Positions 26,397 through 35,663 of a DNA stretch of 64,000 nt are shown one piece after another. The translations under genes were made by a program, and so were the position numbers. Under the pieces are notes generated by a model. The model ran no database searches. It was not told the origin of the DNA and saw only the letters and a program-made list of their open reading frames with translations. Source of the stretch: Granulosicoccus sp947495035 (GTDB lineage: Bacteria > Pseudomonadota > Gammaproteobacteria > Granulosicoccales > Granulosicoccaceae). The DNA lies in the NCBI RefSeq assembly GCF_050589605.1, contig NZ_JBNGOO010000011.1. One strand, given 5' to 3'. How positions within the stretch are numbered: position 1 is the stretch's first letter; each line of letters begins with the position of its first letter.

Positions 26397-27229
26397 GATG
26401 TCTGGCGTTGTCGACACAGGCGGTCGAGCAGAATGGCCACGATGACGATGGCAAGACCCGCTTCGAAGCCCTTTTCGATATTGACGGTATTGAGCGCTCT
26501 GACGACCGGCTTGCCCAGACCATCGGCACCGACCAGGGCCGCGATCACGACCATGGAGAGGGACAACATGATGCACTGGGTCAGCCCCGCTAGTATCGTT
26601 GGCATGGCATGGGGCAACTCGATACGCCACAACTGCTGCATGCGAGTACAGCCGAAGGACTCCCCTGCCTCCAGCAGGTTTCTGGGCACCTCCGATATCC
26701 CCAGACTGGTCAGTCGCACCGGTGCGGCCAGCGCAAATACCACCGTGGATATGAGACCCGGAACCACACCGAGTCCGAACAGGATCAGGGTGGGTATCAG
26801 ATAGACGAAGGTCGGGATCGTCTGCATCAGATCCAGCACCGGTCGCAACATGGCGTTCAAGCGTGGGTGATGCGCCGCATGGATGCCCAGTGGCACACCC
26901 AGAATCATGCAGAACAGAGTGGCATACAACACCAGCACCAGAGTCTGCACGGTTTCTTCCCACAGACCCAGATTGATGATCAGCAACAGGGACAGCGCCG
27001 TGAACAGGGTCAGTCCCTTGCGCCGATGCAGCCACCAGGCCAGTGCCGTGAAAAACGCGATCAGTACCAGAGCCGGCACTGCCAGCAGCAAGTCGGTCGA
27101 ACCTTCGATGAGCCATTCCAGTGAATCGGAAATCGCATCAAAGAAGCCCGCAGCGTGATCATTGAGAAAATCGACGAAACGGGCAATCAGCTCACCAATC
27201 GGTATCTTCGTGTCTGTCAGCCACTCCAC
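26393..27229 (-). CDS. choW: Choline/betaine ABC transporter permease
   Basis: 278-aa inner-membrane permease of the ProW/ChoW class. Helices begin near residue 45 (LLLAVPALVLIAFFTALAWW) and the EAA loop reads EAGESFGCTRMQQLWRIELP. An N-terminal segment without strong hydrophobicity (EWLTDTKIPIGELIARFVDF) is typical of ChoW. It is the middle gene of the X-W-V operon, 16 bases after the binding protein stop. Confidence 0.93.
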   Translation of the reverse strand: MEWLTDTKIPIGELIARFVDFLNDHAAGFFDAISDSLEWLIEGSTDLLLAVPALVLIAFFTALAWWLHRRKGLTLFTALSLLLIINLGLWEETVQTLVLVLYATLFCMILGVPLGIHAAHHPRLNAMLRPVLDLMQTIPTFVYLIPTLILFGLGVVPGLISTVVFALAAPVRLTSLGISEVPRNLLEAGESFGCTRMQQLWRIELPHAMPTILAGLTQCIMLSLSMVVIAALVGADGLGKPVVRALNTVNIEKGFEAGLAIVIVAILLDRLCRQRQTS

Positions 27230-27245
27230 GGTTCAGTGAATACCC

Positions 27246-28205
27246 TTAGTCGGCCAGTGCTGTGCGTGCAGCATCCAGTGCATCGGCACCATCGAATGTG
27301 GTCACGCCATCCAGCCAGGCATCGAGTGCTTCAGGGTTGGCAGCCAACCAGGTCCTGGCCGCATCGGCCGGTTCTTCACCATCATCGAGAATGGCAGCCA
27401 TGACTTCGTTTTCCATGGCCAGGGTGAACGACAGGTTCTGCAGCAGCTGACCGACATTGGCACATTCTTCGGTATAGCCGGCGCGAGTGTTGGTATCGAC
27501 GGTGGCACCGCCCAGGTTCGGGCCGAAAAAGTCATCGCCACCTTCCAGATAGGTCAGCTCGAAATTGGCGTTCATCGGATGCGGCTCCCAGCCGAGGAAG
27601 ACGATGGGCTCATCGCGTTTGTTGGCACGGGCGACCTGTGCCAGCATGCCGGGCTCGCTGGACTCCACCACCTTGAAATCCTCGAGACCGAAGGCGTTGC
27701 CATCGATCATGTCCTGAATCAGGCGGTTGCCATCATTGCCCGATTCAATGCCATAGATGCTCTCGTCGAGTTCATCGGCATGCGTTGCGATGTCCGCAAA
27801 ATTGCCGATCCCCAGCGCGGCCGCGGCCGCATTCACCGCCAGCGTGTATTTGGCCCCTTCCAGATTGGTACGTACCACGTCCACCGAACCTTCTTCACGG
27901 TACGGTGCCAGATCGGCCTCCATCGTCGGCATCCAGTTACCGAGAAACACATCGATATCGCCGTTCTTCATTGAGGTGTAAGTGACCGGCACACTCAGTA
28001 CCTGCGTTTCGGTTTCGTAGCCGATAGCCTGCAGGACCGTGGTTGTCAGCGCTGTGGTTGCGGTAATATCGGTCCAGCCGACATCGGAAAATCGTACGGT
28101 ATTACAGCTGTCGGGCTCGGACGCAATCGCCGAAGTTGCTGCGAAGCTTGCATAGACAACCGCTGCGCCCCAGGGCAAGGCACGGGACTTATTCAGCATT
28201 TTCAT
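27246..28205 (-). CDS. choX: Choline ABC transporter substrate-binding protein
   Basis: 319 aa, OpuAC-type periplasmic binding protein. A signal peptide leads (LNKSRALPWGAAVVYASFAA, cleavage near AIAS). The mature protein has CNTVRFSDVGWTDITATTAL and VFLGNWMPTMEADLAPY, motifs that supply Trp/Tyr box residues for the quaternary ammonium in ChoX; Cys residues fit the disulfide-bearing ChoX group. A strong SD (GGAGGAG) precedes the ATG at 28205. The gene is first in the operon and would import choline, feeding glycine betaine synthesis or catabolism. Confidence 0.9.
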   Translation of the reverse strand: MKMLNKSRALPWGAAVVYASFAATSAIASEPDSCNTVRFSDVGWTDITATTALTTTVLQAIGYETETQVLSVPVTYTSMKNGDIDVFLGNWMPTMEADLAPYREEGSVDVVRTNLEGAKYTLAVNAAAAALGIGNFADIATHADELDESIYGIESGNDGNRLIQDMIDGNAFGLEDFKVVESSEPGMLAQVARANKRDEPIVFLGWEPHPMNANFELTYLEGGDDFFGPNLGGATVDTNTRAGYTEECANVGQLLQNLSFTLAMENEVMAAILDDGEEPADAARTWLAANPEALDAWLDGVTTFDGADALDAARTALAD

Positions 28206-28271
28206 CACGATCTCCTCCAAAAGTTGCCGCCAGAGCATAAACCAATTGCCCGTAGCGGGTACAATCCTCCA

Positions 28272-31200
28272 GTGAACAATCAGCCCCGTGTACTCAATTT
28301 CGACGATGTCATCGAACTCTGCGGTTCTGTGGCAACGTCCCGTGGTCAGGTATACAAGGCCAGTGGCGCCGTGCAAGAGCTCGAGTGGCTTGCCGAAGGC
28401 AGCGTGCTGGCCGGTACCGTCCAGGGCAGCCAGTCCGAGCCCTATCACGCTCGAATCACCATCGCCCCTCACCGATTCGATGGGGAATGCTCCTGCCCGG
28501 CACGGTACAACTGCAAGCACGTGGCAGCCACCCTGCTCAGCTGGATAGAAAAACAGACCGCCACCCCGACCCCGGATGATCAGGCTCTGCGAGCCGTCAA
28601 TCGCTGGCTGCAGAAGCTGGTCGATCAGGGACGCAAGACCGCCCCACTGCACGAGCACCATGAACCGGGCGAACCCCTGCTGTTCTATCAGCTGGACAAC
28701 ACCGCCCTGACGCAGAATCAGAACGGCATCACTCTACAGATTCTGCAAAGTCGCCTGCTCAAGCGCGGCGGCTACGGCAAGGAATCGCCCTATCGCTACA
28801 ACGGTCACTACTACCACCCCGACTGGGTGCTGCACAGTGATCGAGCCATTCTGGAACTGGCCATTGGCCGACAAAGCGACTTCTCCTATCGCGAACTGAC
28901 TGTCGAGGGCGACATCGGCCATCTGCTGATGAACAAGCTGATCGACTGCGGCCGCTGCTTCTGGGGAGAGGACCGCGAACACCCGCTGACCCGCAGCTCC
29001 ACCCGTGTCCTGAGCTTCGACTGGAAGCTGGACGACAAGGAATGCTTCTCGCTGACAACCCGCATCGACGGTGTCGAACAATGGACGCTGGTCCCCACCG
29101 ACCCGCCCTGGTACCTGGATATCGGCCAATCCACTGCCGGGTTGCTGGAGAATGCCCCGCCGGTGTCTCTGCTGACACAGTTCGTGGAAGCACCGCCCTT
29201 GCCCGAAGCCCATGCACAGGCCGTCAGCAACTACCTGGCATCGCGCCTGCCGGACAGCAGCCTGCCATTGCCCAAGCCACCGAACTTTGTCCGCATCAGC
29301 GAAGCGCCACTGCCGGTGCTGGTGCTGCAGTCCCGTGATGACAGCCCGGACATTCGTGACTTCTATGCCTCCATCAAGTTCCGCTACGCCGACTACCTGC
29401 TGCCTTTCGACGGCATGGAGGCCGACGCGACACTGGAAGGCAAGACACCCGACGGCAAACCGCTGGTACTCAAGCGTGATCTGCCGGCCGAGGTTCGTTT
29501 CTCGGTCGATTTCGGCAAGCAGTTTCCGGAGTTCGAATCTGCACAGAACAGCGATGCAGAGTTCTTCTCGCGCGCCGACCGGAAACCACGCGCCCTGGAA
29601 GTCCAGCGCATAGCACGCAGCTGGCGGGAACTGCTCGACGAACGTAGCGAACTGAGCAACCGTGGCTGGACGGTACAGATACGAGAGCCTTTCGACCTGA
29701 GCTTTCAGGCGGTGACGCAGATCGAGGCAACCGTCAGCGAGACGACGTCCAACTGGTTCGACATGGCCTTGAAGCTGCGTCATGGCGAGCAGCAATTCGA
29801 TCTGCTGCCACTGGTCATCGACTGGCTGCAGGGTGACTCGCGTGACAGTTCCATCCTGCTGCAGGCCGAAGACGGCCAATGGCTGGAGGTGTCACCGGAT
29901 CTCTTTGCACCGGTTGCCGAAACCCTGATGGAGTTGTACGACGACCCCACGGGCAAGGAATACCTGCGCATGCCGCGACAGCGCGCCGCCACGCTGGACA
30001 CTCTGGAGAGTCACTGGAAACAGCAAGGCGTCAGCGTTGCCTGGGACAAGGCCGAACACATCTTCGACCTGGCCGAACGACTGCGCAATTTCCAGGGAAT
30101 CCAGTCCACGGGTACTCCGAAGAACGTGCATGCCACCCTGCGCCCCTATCAGCTGGATGGCATGGCGTGGCTGGGCTTTCTGGCCGAGTACGGTTTCAAT
30201 GGCATCCTGGCGGATGACATGGGACTGGGAAAGACCCTGCAGACCCTCGGTCATCTGCAGCAGGAACGTGACATGGGGCGTCTGACGCAACCCACATTGA
30301 TCGTGGCCCCCACCAGCCTGTTGGGAAACTGGCAACGTGAAGCCGCGAAATTCACCCCCAGGCTGCGGACTCTGATCTGGCACGGCACCGGCCGCAAACT
30401 CGATGACCTGGTCGCCAACCCGGTGGAAATCGTCATTACCAGCTATGCGCTGGTGACGCGTGACATCGACCTGCTGTCCGCCCAGAACTTCGGCTGTGTG
30501 GTACTCGACGAAGCGCAAGCCATCAAGAACCCGACCGCCAAGGTCACGCAGGCCCTGAAGACACTGACGATCGAACGTCGTATCTGTCTCACCGGTACGC
30601 CACTGGAAAACCACCTGGGTGAGCTGTGGTCGCAGTTCGACTTCCTGATGCCCGGCTTTCTGGGTACGCGCAAACACTTCAATCGCTACTTCCGGACGCC
30701 CATCGAGAATCACGGCAGCACCGAAAGGCAGCAGCGTCTCAGCGCCCTGATCCGCCCCTTCCTGCTGCGACGACGCAAGGAACAGGTGGCGACCGAACTG
30801 CCACCGAAAACCGAAATCATTCGTGAGGTGACACTCGAACCGCGTCAGGCGCGTCTGTACGAAAGCATCCGTGTGAGCATGGAACAGCGGGTTCGCGCCC
30901 TGCTGGCCGAACGCGGTCTGGCCCGCAGCCATATCGAAATGCTCGATGCCTTGCTCAAGCTGCGCCAGACCTGCTGTCATCCGGCGCTGGTGAAACTGGA
31001 CAGTGCCCGTGGCATTCAGGAATCGGCGAAGACCGAGCTACTGATGTCGATGCTCGAAGAGCTGATCGACGAAGGCAAGAAGATCCTGCTGTTCTCACAG
31101 TTCACCGAGATGCTGGGGCTCATCGAAGCGGAACTGAGCAAGCGCAATATCCGCTATACCAAGCTCACCGGGCGTACTCGCAAGCGCGATGAAGTCATCG

Positions 31201-31559
31201 ACTCCTTCCAGCACGGCGACGTACCACTGTTTCTGATCAGCCTCAAGGCGGGTGGCACCGGTCTGAACCTGACCGCCGCCGATACCGTCATCCACTATGA
31301 CCCCTGGTGGAATCCGGCCGTGGAGAATCAGGCCAGTGACCGGGCGCACCGCATCGGCCAGACCAAGCCGGTATTCATCTACAAGCTGGTCGCCAGCAAT
31401 ACGGTCGAAGAGAAGATCATGGCCATGCAGCAGCACAAGAAGCTGCTGGCCGATCAGACCATCAACGACAGCGAAGGCGGCGCTCTGCAGAACCTGACGG
31501 CCGAAGACATCATGGATCTGTTTGCAGCCAGCGAAGACTCGGAGCAGTCACTGCAGTAG
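28272..31559 (+). CDS. SNF2-family helicase with N-terminal SWIM zinc finger
   Basis: About 1,095 aa. A SWIM zinc finger near the start (CSCPARYNCKH: Cys-x-Cys, Cys-x-His) is followed by a long family-specific middle. The Swi2/Snf2 ATPase starts near residue 620: LADDMGLGKTLQTLGHL (motif I), VLDEAQAIKNP (II, DEAQ), LTGTPLENHLGELWSQFDFL (III), LFSQFTEMLGLIEAEL (IV), LISLKAGGTGLNLTAADTVI (V) and QASDRAHRIGQTKPVFIYKL (VI). Bacterial members probably remodel nucleoprotein or RNA polymerase complexes (RapA-like). The GTG at 28272 is my start; a TTG at 28224 is also open. Divergent from choX. Confidence 0.93.
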   Translation: MNNQPRVLNFDDVIELCGSVATSRGQVYKASGAVQELEWLAEGSVLAGTVQGSQSEPYHARITIAPHRFDGECSCPARYNCKHVAATLLSWIEKQTATPTPDDQALRAVNRWLQKLVDQGRKTAPLHEHHEPGEPLLFYQLDNTALTQNQNGITLQILQSRLLKRGGYGKESPYRYNGHYYHPDWVLHSDRAILELAIGRQSDFSYRELTVEGDIGHLLMNKLIDCGRCFWGEDREHPLTRSSTRVLSFDWKLDDKECFSLTTRIDGVEQWTLVPTDPPWYLDIGQSTAGLLENAPPVSLLTQFVEAPPLPEAHAQAVSNYLASRLPDSSLPLPKPPNFVRISEAPLPVLVLQSRDDSPDIRDFYASIKFRYADYLLPFDGMEADATLEGKTPDGKPLVLKRDLPAEVRFSVDFGKQFPEFESAQNSDAEFFSRADRKPRALEVQRIARSWRELLDERSELSNRGWTVQIREPFDLSFQAVTQIEATVSETTSNWFDMALKLRHGEQQFDLLPLVIDWLQGDSRDSSILLQAEDGQWLEVSPDLFAPVAETLMELYDDPTGKEYLRMPRQRAATLDTLESHWKQQGVSVAWDKAEHIFDLAERLRNFQGIQSTGTPKNVHATLRPYQLDGMAWLGFLAEYGFNGILADDMGLGKTLQTLGHLQQERDMGRLTQPTLIVAPTSLLGNWQREAAKFTPRLRTLIWHGTGRKLDDLVANPVEIVITSYALVTRDIDLLSAQNFGCVVLDEAQAIKNPTAKVTQALKTLTIERRICLTGTPLENHLGELWSQFDFLMPGFLGTRKHFNRYFRTPIENHGSTERQQRLSALIRPFLLRRRKEQVATELPPKTEIIREVTLEPRQARLYESIRVSMEQRVRALLAERGLARSHIEMLDALLKLRQTCCHPALVKLDSARGIQESAKTELLMSMLEELIDEGKKILLFSQFTEMLGLIEAELSKRNIRYTKLTGRTRKRDEVIDSFQHGDVPLFLISLKAGGTGLNLTAADTVIHYDPWWNPAVENQASDRAHRIGQTKPVFIYKLVASNTVEEKIMAMQQHKKLLADQTINDSEGGALQNLTAEDIMDLFAASEDSEQSLQ

Positions 31560-31644
31560 GCAGACAGTAGATCAGGGGTAGTCCCGGGATCCGCGTTGAA
31601 AGAGGTTCGCAGCATTCGATCGACGAACGCAGATCGCTACACGC

Positions 31645-32679
31645 TCACTTCCCGGCTGCTCTACCGCTGGGCGAGTCGGTGGTATCGCGCACTACCAGAT
31701 GTGTACTCATGACATACCTCACATCGGACTGTACGTGACTTTCCAGCTTGTCCATCAGCAAGCGATAACTGACACTGCCTGCATCGACCGAACAATTGGA
31801 TACCGTCGTCAGTGGTGGAATCGTGGCTGCGCCGAGGACATCGTCACAGCCGATGACGCTCATGTCCTGCGGCACTGACAGTTTACGCCCGGCAAGTCCG
31901 GCGATGACTCCTTGTGCCACCAGGTCATCAAACGCAATCACAGCCCGTGTGCCCATTGTCAGGATAGCCTCCACACATTCTCGACCTGCCTCGAAGCTGG
32001 CAGCCTGGCAGGCAATGGTGCGCATGGACATCTTGTGCCTGGCAGCCCCACGTCGGACTGCACGCTGGCGTTGCGCGTTTGACCAGGAACCGCTTGGACC
32101 ACTGATATAGGCTACCTGCCGGTGACCGAGCTGAGCCAGATGGGCGACCGCCTCCAGCGTTCCCGCCGCACTATCGATCAAGACACGAGGAATCCTTTCG
32201 ATATCCCGGTTGACAAGCACCAGCGACTGCCGGGCATGGAGCTCGAGAATCTGTTCATCGGCAAGGCGAGAAGAAACCAGAATCATGCCTTCTACCTGCC
32301 CGCTGAGCCGCTCAACCAATTTGAGTTCACGCTCCGCACTCTCGCCCGAGCTGCCGAGAAAGACACAGTAATCCTGTGTCTCGGCAGCCTCCTGAGCAGC
32401 GGCAATGATGGGAGGGAAAAACGGATTGGCCACATCCGGCACGATCAGGGCGATGTTGCGATGTCTTCCTGTACTCAAGGCTCGCGCCGCGTGATTGGGA
32501 GTGTATCCCAACTGTGCGGCGACCTCTCTCACTCGCAGGATCGTCGGTTCACTGATGCTTTCAGGCCTGCTGAAAACCCGTGACACGGTTGAACGAGACA
32601 CAGCGGCAGCTTCCGCTACCTGACTGATGGTCGGTCTTGTCCCTCCGCCGTTTCCGGATTTGCCACGTTTGTCTTTCAT
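31645..32679 (-). CDS. LacI-family regulator of the amino-sugar regulon
   Basis: 344 aa. The HTH is TISQVAEAAAVSRSTVSRVF with hinge region GYTPNHAARALSTGRHRNIA, followed by a sugar-binding periplasmic-like core. The start is the ATG at 32679 (KDKRGKSGNGGGTRPT); an ATG at 32739 lies further upstream but overlaps the operator. It is divergent from nagB, and a perfect 16-bp palindromic site lies between them, with a second copy ahead of the transporter. It should repress both when its sugar ligand is absent; the ligand is likely an amino-sugar phosphate or the imported sugar, by context. Confidence 0.93.
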   Translation of the reverse strand: MKDKRGKSGNGGGTRPTISQVAEAAAVSRSTVSRVFSRPESISEPTILRVREVAAQLGYTPNHAARALSTGRHRNIALIVPDVANPFFPPIIAAAQEAAETQDYCVFLGSSGESAERELKLVERLSGQVEGMILVSSRLADEQILELHARQSLVLVNRDIERIPRVLIDSAAGTLEAVAHLAQLGHRQVAYISGPSGSWSNAQRQRAVRRGAARHKMSMRTIACQAASFEAGRECVEAILTMGTRAVIAFDDLVAQGVIAGLAGRKLSVPQDMSVIGCDDVLGAATIPPLTTVSNCSVDAGSVSYRLLMDKLESHVQSDVRYVMSTHLVVRDTTDSPSGRAAGK

Positions 32680-32738
32680 AATCAGTCCAATTATTCCTGC
32701 TCTGGGACACTGGCAACACGACACGAACGCCAGATTCA

Positions 32739-32754
32739 ATGCAACCGGTTGCGT
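32739..32754. promoter_or_regulatory. LacI-type operator O1 upstream of nagB
   Basis: ATGCAACCGGTTGCGT. The 12-bp core GCAACCGGTTGC is a perfect palindrome with the central CG of LacI/GalR operators. It abuts a -10-like TAAAAT (32754-32759) and lies between the LacI gene and nagB. It is the exact reverse complement of the second site at 36936. Confidence 0.88.
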
Positions 32755-32828
32755 AAAATGCTACAGTCTAGAGACATTGTCATCACGCATGCGCCGGCAT
32801 GACCGGCAGACAAGGAACTCAGGCATAC

Positions 32829-33587
32829 ATGTCAAACCATCAGCCAACACTACCTGAAAGCCTATTGAGCGTCAGGACTTTCCCGACTCGCGAAGCCATG
32901 GGAGAAGCCGCGGCAGAGGATGTGGCAAAAACCATCCACCAGATCATGGAGCGCAAGGAGACGGTACGCATGATCTTTGCCAGCGCACCCAGTCAACTGG
33001 AAATGCTGACCAGCTTGAGCACTCTCGACATCCCCTGGTCTCGGGTTGAAGCCTTTCACATGGACGAATACATCGGTCTCCCCGTTGAAGCGCCGCAAGG
33101 TTTCGGGAACTGGTTACAGAACCACTTCTTCAACGTCGTGGAAGTGGGTAAAACACACCTGCTGGACATGAACGGATCGACCGATCAAACGCAGTACTAT
33201 GCCAGAGAACTCGAGTCGGCCCCGATCGATATCGTGTGCCTGGGTATCGGTGTCAATGGTCACATTGCCTTCAACGATCCACCGGTAGCCGACTTCAATG
33301 ACCCCCTGGACATCAAGACGGTGGAACTGGAACCGGCCTGTCGTCAGCAACAGGTCGATGAAGGATGCTTTGCCACGCTGGCAGAAGTACCCACCCATGC
33401 AGTCACACTCACGATCCCCCGATTGCTGCGTGCCGAACATCTCTTCTGCATCGTACCCGGTGCGCACAAACGTACCGCTGTTACAGCCACATTGCACGGA
33501 CCAGTAAGCCCGGACTGCCCCGCCAGTATCCTCAACACCCATGCGAACTGCACTCTGTATCTGGATGCCGAGTCGGCTCCAGCCTGA
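32829..33587 (+). CDS. nagB: Glucosamine-6-phosphate deaminase
   Basis: 252-aa cytosolic enzyme that converts glucosamine-6-phosphate to fructose-6-phosphate and ammonia. Motifs are VEAFHMDEYIGLP (catalytic Asp), CLGIGVNGHIAFNDPPVADF and the phosphate-binding VPGAHKRTAVTATLHGP. It is slightly shorter than E. coli NagB (266 aa), lacking part of the C-terminus, so allosteric control by GlcNAc-6-P may be absent (inference). First gene of the operon, downstream of operator O1. Confidence 0.95.
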   Translation: MSNHQPTLPESLLSVRTFPTREAMGEAAAEDVAKTIHQIMERKETVRMIFASAPSQLEMLTSLSTLDIPWSRVEAFHMDEYIGLPVEAPQGFGNWLQNHFFNVVEVGKTHLLDMNGSTDQTQYYARELESAPIDIVCLGIGVNGHIAFNDPPVADFNDPLDIKTVELEPACRQQQVDEGCFATLAEVPTHAVTLTIPRLLRAEHLFCIVPGAHKRTAVTATLHGPVSPDCPASILNTHANCTLYLDAESAPA

Positions 33588-33639
33588 GTCCGCAGACCTC
33601 CGTCAACGATCCGAATCCACACAGCAGGCCGAGAAAATC

Positions 33640-34422
33640 ATGGACAAACCCACTACCCGGATCGATGCTCATTCGCTTTGTCAGCAGTATCTGCAGGATG
33701 TCACCGCCCACATGCAACGCATTCTCGACGAAGAGTCGGATGCTCTGGGCCAAGCAGCCAATCTGATTGCCGACCAGATAGCTGCAGACCGGCTGGTACA
33801 TGTATTCGGCCCCGGGGGCCACTCCAATCTGGCTGCACAGGAGATCTTCTTTCGCGCTGGCGGATTGATGCATGTCAGCGCAATCCTGGATGAGGGCACC
33901 CTGTTATCCAATGGCGCATTGCGCTCCATGGCAATGGAACGGACTCCCGGTTACGGACGCATCGTGATACGTGACCAGCAACTGGACAACACCGATCTAT
34001 TGATACTGGTGAACGCCTATGGCATCAACGCTGCTCTGATAGACGCGGCCCTGGAGAGCAAAGAGCGTGGTGTGACGCTCATTGGAATCAACTCTCATCT
34101 ACATGCACAAGACACTCGGCCCGAGCATCCGGCACGCCATCCGGAAAAACACAACTTACATGATCTCGTCGATATCGCTGTGGACTGCAAGGTTCCGATT
34201 GGCGATGCGCTCGTCCAGATCGGTGATAACCGGGAACGCATAGCGGCCGTCTCGACATTTGCCAACGCTTATGCACTCAACTGTCTGATTATCCATTCGG
34301 TTGCCCGCTTAATGGACAGAGGCATCGAACCACCAATCTGGCGCAGCGGAAATGCACCTGGCGGTGACGAAGCCAACGCCCGTTTCATCGATCGCTTCAA
34401 ACAGCGTGTCAAGTCGCTCTGA
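33640..34422 (+). CDS. SIS-domain sugar isomerase-like protein (UPF0309-like)
   Basis: 260 aa with one SIS fold. VHVFGPGGHSNLAAQEIFFR is the phosphosugar-binding loop and RAGGLMHVSAILDEGTLLSN follows, as in the UPF0309 group; NTDLLILVNAYGINAALIDA is the second half-site. The C-terminus has YALNCLIIHSVARLMDRGIE. Members occur next to GlcNAc kinases and PTS or ABC amino-sugar genes and are thought to handle phosphosugars. Here it lies 52 bases after nagB and 14 before nagA, which supports an amino-sugar role such as an etherase or isomerase; the reaction is unknown. Confidence 0.85.
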   Translation: MDKPTTRIDAHSLCQQYLQDVTAHMQRILDEESDALGQAANLIADQIAADRLVHVFGPGGHSNLAAQEIFFRAGGLMHVSAILDEGTLLSNGALRSMAMERTPGYGRIVIRDQQLDNTDLLILVNAYGINAALIDAALESKERGVTLIGINSHLHAQDTRPEHPARHPEKHNLHDLVDIAVDCKVPIGDALVQIGDNRERIAAVSTFANAYALNCLIIHSVARLMDRGIEPPIWRSGNAPGGDEANARFIDRFKQRVKSL

Positions 34423-34436
34423 TAATCAACGCGCCC

Positions 34437-35663
34437 ATGTCGGAATACCACACACAACAACCCGACGGACTGAACCGGCAGCTCCCACCGGATGAACCTC
34501 TAATGGTTACCGGCATCGACCCGCACACCGGATCAGGTATCAGTGTATCGATCGACAAGGGTGTCATCACCGAAGTAACGGGCTGCAAAAATCCGGAAAA
34601 TGCATGGATCAGTGCCGGACTTGTCGATATTCAGGTCAATGGTTTCCAGGGAATCGACCTCAACGACGGGGAGTTGAGCGAGAACAAGCTTCGGCAACTG
34701 GCAAATACCCTGCTGCAGATGGGGGTTACCCGCTTTCTTCCAACACTGATTACCGCCAGCCAATCTCGCCTTCTTCAAACACTTCAAGTCATCGGCAACG
34801 CTTGCGACAATCACCCTCTGATGGCTGCAACAATTCCGATGATTCATGTGGAAGGCCCCTTCATTTCGCCGGAAGACGGCCCTCGAGGTGCACATCCACT
34901 GGAACATGTGAGGGCGCCATCACTACAGGAAGTCGAACAATGGCAAGAAGCCTGCGGTAATCGTGTTGGCCTGATCACGCTTTCGCCACACTGGAATGAC
35001 AGTAGTGCCTTCATCCAAGCCTTGCACAGGCAAGGCACAAGAGTCGCTTTGGGTCATACCCATGCGTCACACGAGCAGCTGCGCAGTGCTGTCGACGCGG
35101 GTGCCAGCCTGTCGACACATCTCGGAAACGGAATAGCCGCCAGACTGCCCAGACACCCCAACCCCCTCTGGACTCAACTGGCCGATGACCGTCTCAAGGC
35201 ATCGTTCATTGCTGACGGATACCATCTGCCGCGCGAGACACTGATCACCATGCTGCGCGCCAAAAGCCACGGACGCTGCCTGCTGGTCTCCGACACTGCC
35301 GCTCTCGGAGGCATGCCAGCAGGGCGCTATTCTGCGGCAATCGGTGGTGAAGTGGAGCTGACAGCCAATGGTCGGCTGAGCGTCGCTGATACCCCATTCC
35401 TTGCGGGTGCGGCAAAACCGCTCCCAGATGGTGTGGCGTATTGTGCATCACTGGGAAACCTGTCACTGGGTGAGGCTTTGGACATGGCGAGCGCCCACCC
35501 CGGCGAGTACCTGAATCAGCCACAATCATTATCTGTCGGACAGATCGCTGATGTCATCCGGTTCAACTGGCAGCCCGGTGATCCGACCTTGAAAATGACA
35601 AAGGTCATCAAGGCTGGCCAACTTATCATACCGTCTGACAAGCAGAAGCAAGTCCGATGTTAG
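34437..35663 (+). CDS. nagA: N-acetylglucosamine-6-phosphate deacetylase
   Basis: 408-aa amidohydrolase-family enzyme releasing acetate from GlcNAc-6-P. It shows ISAGLVDIQVNGFQGIDLND, IHVEGPFISPEDGPRGAH (metal-ligand Glu), ALGHTHASHEQ and LSTHLGNGIAARLPRHPNPL (metal-ligand His), IADGYHLPRET, and the catalytic Asp in CLLVSDTAALGGMPAGRY. About 25 residues longer than E. coli NagA, because of an N-terminal extension; an in-frame ATG at 34503 would remove most of it. Overlaps the next gene by 7 bases. Confidence 0.94.
   Translation: MSEYHTQQPDGLNRQLPPDEPLMVTGIDPHTGSGISVSIDKGVITEVTGCKNPENAWISAGLVDIQVNGFQGIDLNDGELSENKLRQLANTLLQMGVTRFLPTLITASQSRLLQTLQVIGNACDNHPLMAATIPMIHVEGPFISPEDGPRGAHPLEHVRAPSLQEVEQWQEACGNRVGLITLSPHWNDSSAFIQALHRQGTRVALGHTHASHEQLRSAVDAGASLSTHLGNGIAARLPRHPNPLWTQLADDRLKASFIADGYHLPRETLITMLRAKSHGRCLLVSDTAALGGMPAGRYSAAIGGEVELTANGRLSVADTPFLAGAAKPLPDGVAYCASLGNLSLGEALDMASAHPGEYLNQPQSLSVGQIADVIRFNWQPGDPTLKMTKVIKAGQLIIPSDKQKQVRC

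Noticed and set aside
26397..27116. N-terminal extension of the choline ATPase across the permease gene
   Set aside because: The frame is open but out of register with the permease; the ATPase fold and the ATGA overlap place the start at 26396.
28272..31559. Anti-phage defence island (DISARM/Druantia-like) around the SNF2 helicase
   Set aside because: No methylase, nuclease, DUF1998-like or other partner is adjacent; neighbours are a choline importer and an amino-sugar regulon.
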